Shown one piece after another: positions 60,501 through 64,000 of a stretch of 64,000 nucleotides of DNA. The notes beneath the pieces were generated by a model. It did not search any database and was not told the DNA's origin. It saw only the letters and a program-made list of their open reading frames with translations. Numbering within the stretch: the stretch's first letter is position 1; every line of letters starts with the position of its first letter. A program made the position numbers and the translations under genes. Source of the DNA: Myxocyprinus asiaticus (Eukaryota; Chordata; Actinopteri; Cypriniformes; Catostomidae); assembly GCF_019703515.2 (NCBI RefSeq), contig NC_059382.1, positions 11,046,001 to 11,110,000 on the forward strand, written 5' to 3'.

Positions 60501-60768
60501 TGATGAAGGGAACTGCTGATGATGCATATAATGTGAATTCCATCTTATATCCACAGCTGTGGCTGAAAAGATATGCCTGGACTGACGCTGTCAGGAAAAA
60601 TTAATTCGGCTTGCAGAGACATGTGAGCTTTCTATCATTTGACAACTGAATGTTTCCACCTTAAAACACTTTTGTTAATGAAGGCACTCCCTCAATGAAC
60701 ACTCACCTTCTTAACTGCTTGAGGAATATACCAATGTTCATGTTCTTCTTGGGGTTGAGAATACACAC
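48941..60768 (-). CDS. fhdc1-like: FHDC1/FHDC2-type formin, 3' ten coding exons (5' end outside window)
   Basis: FH2-domain-containing formin, a family that nucleates or bundles actin and also binds microtubules. Exons (minus strand, 5' to 3'): 60707-60768, 59148-59250, 58852-58937, 56405-56505, 54989-55059, 54737-54844, 54550-54620, 52682-52799, 52258-52422, 48941-50053. Phases close throughout: 1998 nt, 665 residues plus TGA. Diagnostic pieces are [17 protein letters not shown], the FH2 block [17 protein letters not shown] joined to [17 protein letters not shown], and [19 protein letters not shown], followed by the charged [17 protein letters not shown] helix. The FH1 region and the start of FH2 must lie beyond 64000. 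The family call is firm. Whether this is fhdc1, fhdc2 or another duplicate is inferred only from its place beside trim3. Confidence 0.88.
50824..51360 (-). mobile_element. LINE2 3' fragment, minus strand, in formin intron
   Basis: Encodes the C-terminal RT text [40 protein letters not shown] and [20 protein letters not shown], stop at 50990. Then comes a 3' UTR ending at an aaatgtaaatg tail (50824). It shares its 3' end with the plus-strand copy at 15526-15888 and is from a different LINE2 family than the 34.7-38.5 kb element. Confidence 0.82.
51361..52257. other. formin intron remainder
   Basis: AT-rich, with (TA)n runs at 51559-51588 and 51778-51808. No element defined. Confidence 0.5.
52258..52422 (-). 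CDS. fhdc1-like: fhdc-like exon i: end of FH2 domain
   Basis: Reads [20 protein letters not shown], then [20 protein letters not shown] and [14 protein letters not shown]. The FCEDxxxxxLEECxxIFxxFCxKFxxAV pattern ends FH2 in FHDC1. Confidence 0.92.
52682..52799 (-). CDS. fhdc1-like: fhdc-like exon h: FH2 coiled segment
   Basis: Reads [20 protein letters not shown] then [20 protein letters not shown] charged helix, as in the late FH2 domain. Acceptor tgtag, donor TTGCAA before gtgagg. Confidence 0.87.
53100..54549. other. formin intron, nothing firmly recognised
   Basis: About 1.4 kb of AT-rich DNA with short spurious frames. No terminal repeats were detected. Confidence 0.45.
54550..54620 (-). 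CDS. fhdc1-like: fhdc-like exon g
   Basis: Reads [20 protein letters not shown] then DAA plus two bases, matching the EAQKKD..LLNF..L family pattern. Acceptor aacag, donor GCAAG before gtatgc. Confidence 0.88.
54737..54844 (-). CDS. fhdc1-like: fhdc-like exon f: FH2 core, [14 protein letters not shown]
   Basis: Thirty-six codons: [20 protein letters not shown] followed by [16 protein letters not shown]. This is the best-conserved FH2 segment and the strongest evidence for the FHDC family. Confidence 0.93.
54989..55059 (-). CDS. fhdc1-like: fhdc-like exon e: FH2 core
   Basis: Reads [20 protein letters not shown] then YMNS, ending at a gtcagt donor. It joins in phase to [10 protein letters not shown] of the next exon, restoring the FH2 GNYMNxGGYAG signature across the junction. 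Confidence 0.88.
55060..56404. other. formin intron with accatggta-type repeat
   Basis: 55440-55560 holds the palindromic gtaccatgatattaccat/atatcatggtacatg family also seen in trim3 introns. The remainder is AT-rich. Confidence 0.5.
56405..56505 (-). CDS. fhdc1-like: fhdc-like exon d: FH2 helices
   Basis: Reads [20 protein letters not shown] and [13 protein letters not shown]. Acceptor ctctag, donor AAAAG before gtacga. Confidence 0.9.
56969..57374. repeat. hAT-like palindromic MITE with perfect 8-bp target duplication
   Basis: The termini ggtaacactttattttgat are inverted at the right end, and mirrored matches continue far inward (gcttgctatagc/gctatagcaa). gttttaca flanks both sides (56961-56968, 57375-57382). 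The perfect duplication suggests a fairly recent insertion. It lies 34 bp from the neighbouring Tc1 copy. Confidence 0.88.
57409..58638 (+). mobile_element. Tc1-like DNA transposon copy 2, 1230 bp, in formin intron
   Basis: Complete element between TA dinucleotides (57407-57408, 58639-58640) with the same termini as copy 1. Opposite orientation to the formin. Total length differs from copy 1 by exactly the 18-bp loss in the transposase gene. Confidence 0.95.
57543..58556 (+). CDS. Tc1 transposase, open reading frame but first catalytic Asp deleted
   Basis: 337 residues from [13 protein letters not shown], with an in-frame ATG further upstream at 57459. It has a paired-like DNA-binding domain ([40 protein letters not shown]) and a DDE domain with [20 protein letters not shown] and [18 protein letters not shown], ending AAKGGPTSY. 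The copy at 7.6-8.6 kb reads [12 protein letters not shown] where this one reads VLFSIW. The six missing residues include the first Asp of the DDE triad, so the protein could bind DNA but should not cut it. Confidence 0.93.
   Translation: MGRSQELSEFQRGTVIGCHLCNKSGREISSLLNIPQSTVSGIITKWKRLGMTATQPRSGRPRKMTERGQRMLRRIVRRGRQLSAESIATDLQSSCGLQISSRTVRRELHGMGLHGRAAASKPYITKCNAKRRMQWCKARHHWTLEQWRHVLFSIWQSDGRVWVWRLPGERYLSDCIVPTVKFGGGGIMVWGCFSGADLGSLVPVKGTLNASAYQEILDNSMLPTLWEQFGDGPFLFQHDCAPVHKARSIKTWMSKFGVEELDWPAQSPDLNPIEHLWDELERRLRARPSRPTSVSDLTNALLEEWSKIPINTLLNLVESLPRRVEAVIAAKGGPTSY
58852..58937 (-). CDS. fhdc1-like: fhdc-like exon c: FH2 helices
   Basis: Reads [20 protein letters not shown] then MVQLVKVP, with two bases carried into the next exon. 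Typical FH2 text (LLPE..VRQLLAF, L..AD.F). It lies just right of a Tc1 insertion in the following intron. Confidence 0.9.
59148..59250 (-). CDS. fhdc1-like: fhdc-like exon b: FH2 helices
   Basis: Reads [20 protein letters not shown] and [14 protein letters not shown]. Acceptor cccag before GTCAG, donor GGAGAG before gtggga. The phases join the neighbouring exons exactly. Confidence 0.9.
59708..60114. repeat. foldback MITE, gttcaccc family, in formin intron
   Basis: Left end ttaaaggaatagttcaccca, right end tttgggtgaactatttcttt. Mirrored inner sequence (gaagatttttagaagaatat against atttgtgttctgaagaagaa). Confidence 0.78.
60707..60768 (-). CDS. fhdc1-like: fhdc-like exon a (most upstream seen): FH2 NIGIFLKQ block
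   Basis: Reads [20 protein letters not shown] and carries two bases of the next Arg codon. The [11 protein letters not shown] motif is the early FH2 signature. Acceptor gccag, donor AGAAG before gtgagt. Confidence 0.9.
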
Positions 60769-60865
60769 CTGGCAAGAACAACATTTGATCAGATTTACAC
60801 TAAGCTCCATTTGTTAACATTAGTTAATGCTTTAGTTAGGGTTAATAGGTGTCATGAACTAACAA

Positions 60866-61795
60866 TTAAAGGGATCGTTCACCCAAAAATGAAAATTCTC
60901 TCATTATTTACTCACCCTCGTGATATCCCAGTTGTGTATGACTTTTTCTTCACCAGAACACATTTGAAGAAAAACAGAAAAATATCTTAGTTCAATAGGT
61001 CCTCAAAATGCAAGTGAAAGTAGATTTCTCTTTTGAAGCTCCAAAAATCACAGACAGTCAGCATAAACTTCATCCATATGACACCAGCTGTTAATGTCTT
61101 CTAAAGCGGCACGATCGCTTTTGGAGCGAAAAAGATAAATATTTAAGTAATTTTTTTAACTCCAAATCATCATTTCCGGTCAGGAGCAGTACACGCATGT
61201 GATGTAATCACATTGGCATTTGAAACATGCAAGAACTGAAGCACGTGCATCACAGCCGGAAGAACAGCGCTGTTTACAAATTTGGAGGAGGAACCCTGAA
61301 CAGTAGCTTGGTTGGTTTTGGTTAAGATCTGTATTTATCTGTATCTTTACCCACAATGGTGCATTTGTGTGCTTATCCTGGATGTCTCAAACGAGTGGAG
61401 AACGTGAGATTACATATCATGGCAACACGAATACGTCACACGAGAGACCGCTTGGACTCCTCCCTCTCGTGAAGCTTATCCTATATCCGTTGGATTATAG
61501 TTAAAAAGTACCCAGATATTTATTTTTTTTGCACCAAAAGTGATTGTATCGCTTTAGAAGACATTTATTTAACGGCTGGAGTTGTATGGATGATGTTTAT
61601 GCTGACTGTCTGTAATGGAGCTTCAAAAGAGAAATCTCCATTCACTTACATTTTAAAGGACCTACTGAGCTAATATATTTTTCTATTTTTCTTCAAATTT
61701 GTTCTGGTGAAGAAAGAAAGTCATACACACATGGGATATAATGAAGGTGAGTAAATAATAAGAGAATTTTCATTTTTGGGTGAAATATACCATTA
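60866..61795. repeat. foldback MITE, family A, 930 bp
   Basis: Left end ttaaagggatcgttcaccca, right end ttttgggtgaaatataccat. The interior matches 376-1131 (ccatatgacaccagctg, tgatgtaatcacattggca). It is longer by about 170 bp. Confidence 0.8.
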
Positions 61796-62106
61796 ACAAT
61801 ATTTTACAGCATTTAATAATCTAGTTTACTGTTTATGGCAATACAAATGTTAATTGTTAGTTAATGCTATTTTATATTGCATTAAGTAATGTTGACATCT
61901 ATAAATTTTAAAATGAAAAATGTACTAGTATATACACTGTTTGACAAATGATCACTGGCAGATTTACTCATTGACTCACTCTTGTGGTGTATTACTTAAT
62001 TTGTACTGTATTTTAGGCAGAATGACAACCTCAGTCACCATTCAATTTCATTGCATTGTTTTTTCATTGCATTGATTTTCCATACAATGCAAGTGAATGG
62101 TGCTTA

Positions 62107-62385
62107 AAGGAATAGTTCACCCAAAATGAAAATTCTCTCATCATTTACTCATCCTCATGCCATCTCAGATTTTTATAACTTACTTTCTTCAGCAGAACAC
62201 AAATAAAGATTTTTAGAAGGATATCTCAGCTCTGTAGGTCCATACAATGCAAGTGAATGGTGATCAGACCCTTGTAGGTCCAAAAGGTCACATAATGGAA
62301 ACATAAAAGTAATCTATAAGACCCCAGTGGTTAAATCCATATCTTCAGAAGCAATATATTAATAGGTGTGGGTGAGAAACAGATC
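62107..62385. repeat. left half of a foldback MITE, interrupted by the DIRS-type element
   Basis: Starts aaaggaatagttcacccaaa and follows the 59708 element until gtgagaaacagatca at about 62372-62386, where the DIRS-type sequence begins. The right half must lie beyond the window if the insertion is simple. Confidence 0.75.
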
Positions 62386-62389
62386 AAAA

Positions 62390-62719
62390 CGTCATGGTTA
62401 CTGGTGTAACCTCCGTTCCCTGATGGAGGGAACGAGATGTTGGTGTCGATGTAGTGACATTAGGGGTCACTCTTGGGAGCCCGAGACACCTCTGGTCTTT
62501 GATAAAAGGCCAATGAAAATTGGCGAATGGTATTTGCATGCCACTCCCCCGGACATACGGGTATAAAAGGAGCTGGTATGCAACCACTCGTTCAGGTTTT
62601 ACGCTGAGGAGCCGATATAAGGTCCGGCCATTTCAGCGGGTAGTTCAGCGTTGTGGCAGGAGGGACCAACATCTCGTTCCCTCCATTAGGGAACGGAGGT
62701 TACACCAGTAACCATGACG
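62390..62719. repeat. inverted arms of the DIRS-type element
   Basis: Arm 1 at 62390-62442 (starts cgtcatggttactggtgtaa) and arm 2 at 62668-62719 (ends ttacaccagtaaccatgacg), with about 225 bp between. Each arm also contains a small palindrome (gttccctgatggagggaac). They could pair into one long hairpin. Confidence 0.88.
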
Positions 62720-63415
62720 TTCCCTTTCTGTCACTCACTCGATGTTGGTGTCGATGTAGTGACACTAGGGGTCCCTATACAAAACGCCACAAGGCTGAAC
62801 TGTGTTACGTGAACTGGCGGTGTGTGGTGGGCAGACTTACTGTGTGCCTCATAGCCAGCACACCAGGTCAACACGTAACCTCACCCAACACAGTTATGAG
62901 TGTCGAACGGCCCTTTTTGGGGACAAGTCGACTACCCAAAGATAGAGACAGGCTTAACCCAGTCGTGGCCTCTTTTCCCCCTTCTCTTTTTCCACTCCCT
63001 AAAAAAGAAGGGGGATTATCCGACTGGGCCGCCAGGTCTAGTCGGGGGGTGTCCCTCCCAAGGGGAAGACACCACAGAGACCACACCTCGCCCAAAGAGA
63101 GGGGGGGATATTTAAGTGGAAAAATACGTCACATGGTCTTTCCAACCATGTGGAGAGCCTTCAAGGTAGATCCTGCCCAATGAGGGAGGAGTTACTACAA
63201 ACACGGAGACTGGGGCAGAGGGGCTCTGCCCAAGGAAGACGCAGTTTGCCAGCAGGGAAACAAACTAGCGGAAGATATAGATCGCATGGGGTTAGCCTTA
63301 CAGGGAACCGCCACATGCGGAGTACCTATCCCAGAACCGGGCTCTTAGTTAGCACGTGTACTGGGGCGGCAGCGAGTCTCTCCGAAAACTCGACTACCAC
63401 AGGGCTCGGAGGAAG

Positions 63416-63881
63416 TCAACCAGGGAACAAATTTTGTGAACACCACTGGGAATTAACGGCGCATCCGCTTGTGTTGCGTGCCACTACCTGGGACGAAACC
63501 GGTTCCAGCCGGAGGTTGTAGAACCTTGCAAAGGTGTTGGGTGTTGCCCAGCCTGCTGCTCTGCAAATGTCTGTTAGAGAGGCACCTCTGGCCAGGGCCC
63601 AAGAAGCCGCTACACCACGGGTAGAATGGGCTCGTAGCCCTACCGGGGGCGGCATGTTTTGGGTGAGATATGCCATAGTTATGGCGTCAACGAGCCAGTG
63701 GGCGATCCTCTGCTTGGAGACAGCGCTTCCTTTCCGCTGTGCACCAAAAGCAGACAAAGAGCTGCTCAGAGATTCTAAAGCTCTGCGTGCGATCCAAATA
63801 GATGAGTAAAGCATGCACCGGACACAGCGACGACAGGGCTTGGTCTGCCTCCTCCTGGGGCAGCACTTGCAGGTTCACCAC
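63416..63881 (-). pseudogene. tyrosine recombinase, C-terminal part, one frameshift
   Basis: Reads CPVHALLIYLDRTQSFRISE (from 63881) and, after a frame change near 63745, AQRKGSAVSKQRIAHWLVDA, then GLRAHSTRGVAASWALARGA and WATPNTFARFYNLRLEPVSS. HSTR carries the His and Arg, and FYNL the Tyr nucleophile, of lambda-integrase-type recombinases as found in DIRS/Ngaro elements. The frame break indicates this copy is not functional. Confidence 0.85.
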
Positions 63882-64000
63882 CTAGTCCCTAAAGGGGTGG
63901 TAGGAACCTTGGGCACATAGCCCGGTCAGGGTCTCAGGATCACGTGAGAGTAACCTGGACCGAACTCCAGGCACGTTTCGCTGACAGAGAACGCTTGCAG

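Larger units (their letters stand above)
62387..64000 (-). mobile_element. DIRS-type tyrosine-recombinase retrotransposon, 3' part, runs off the edge
   Basis: Oriented on the minus strand. Contains the end of a tyrosine recombinase gene (63881 to 63416) and a non-coding 3' region with terminal inverted arms (62390-62442 against 62668-62719, one mismatch in about 52) and a direct repeat of gatgttggtgtcgatgtagt at 62436 and 62742. DIRS elements carry such inverted and internal complementary regions in place of LTRs. The RT/RNase H and gag-like parts would be to the right. Confidence 0.8.

Noticed and set aside
376..61795. Clustered direct/inverted repeats suggestive of a CRISPR-like array or phage-type system
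   Set aside because: The repeats are dispersed eukaryotic MITEs with terminal inversions, not regularly spaced identical units, and the genes are spliced vertebrate genes.
62653..63183. 176-codon open frame on the plus strand
   Set aside because: Lies in the non-coding 3' region of the DIRS-type element, opposite to its coding direction, with no family resemblance.

Overview
The window is vertebrate nuclear DNA, almost certainly from a cyprinid-type teleost. It has short exons with GT-AG introns, long AT-rich introns, and a very dense load of fish transposons: Tc1/mariner including a Sleeping Beauty-type copy, LINE2/Rex1/L1-type LINEs, tRNA-derived SINEs, hAT-like and foldback MITEs, and a DIRS-type tyrosine-recombinase element. 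There are no operons, CRISPR arrays or prokaryotic features.

Two host genes can be read, both on the minus strand. (1) 1720-22031 holds the complete coding region of a TRIM3 orthologue, an RBCC-filamin-NHL E3 ubiquitin ligase. I assembled 12 coding exons from splice sites and reading phase. They total 2253 nt (750 residues plus stop), close to the usual length of the family. (2) 48941-60768 holds the 3' ten coding exons (1998 nt, 665 residues plus stop) of an FHDC1/FHDC2-type formin. It covers most of the FH2 domain and a serine-rich C-terminal tail in one large last exon. Its 5' exons lie beyond the right edge. The order formin then TRIM, same strand, matches the FHDC1-TRIM2 pair of human chromosome 4. 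This suggests the TRIM3-side ohnologue block has kept its formin here.

Layout. 1-1.7 kb: foldback element and trim3 3' flank. 1.7-22 kb: trim3, with a Rex1-like LINE in the last intron, a dead Tc1 copy inside a MITE, a SINE with target duplication, an L1-type LINE, a LINE2 3' end and a Sleeping Beauty-type pseudotransposon in other introns. 22-48.5 kb: gene-poor interval with hAT-like MITEs, a decayed Tc1 fragment containing an inverted duplication, a nearly full-length dead LINE2, SINEs, and a CCAAT-box promoter candidate with splice donors facing both ways (42.85-43.25 kb). 48.9-60.8 kb: the formin, whose introns carry a second copy of the same Tc1 family and a hAT-like MITE with a perfect 8-bp target duplication. 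60.8-64 kb: foldback elements, one of them split by a DIRS-type element that runs off the edge.

No undescribed multi-gene system was found. The more interesting points are the two Tc1 siblings with different lesions (one open but lacking the first catalytic Asp through an exact 18-bp deletion), the retained formin-trim3 linkage, the DIRS insertion with its nearly perfect inverted arms, and the divergent promoter candidate. Exon coordinates were worked out by hand from splice consensus, phase and family resemblance. Transposon family names come from recalled motifs, not from a database search.
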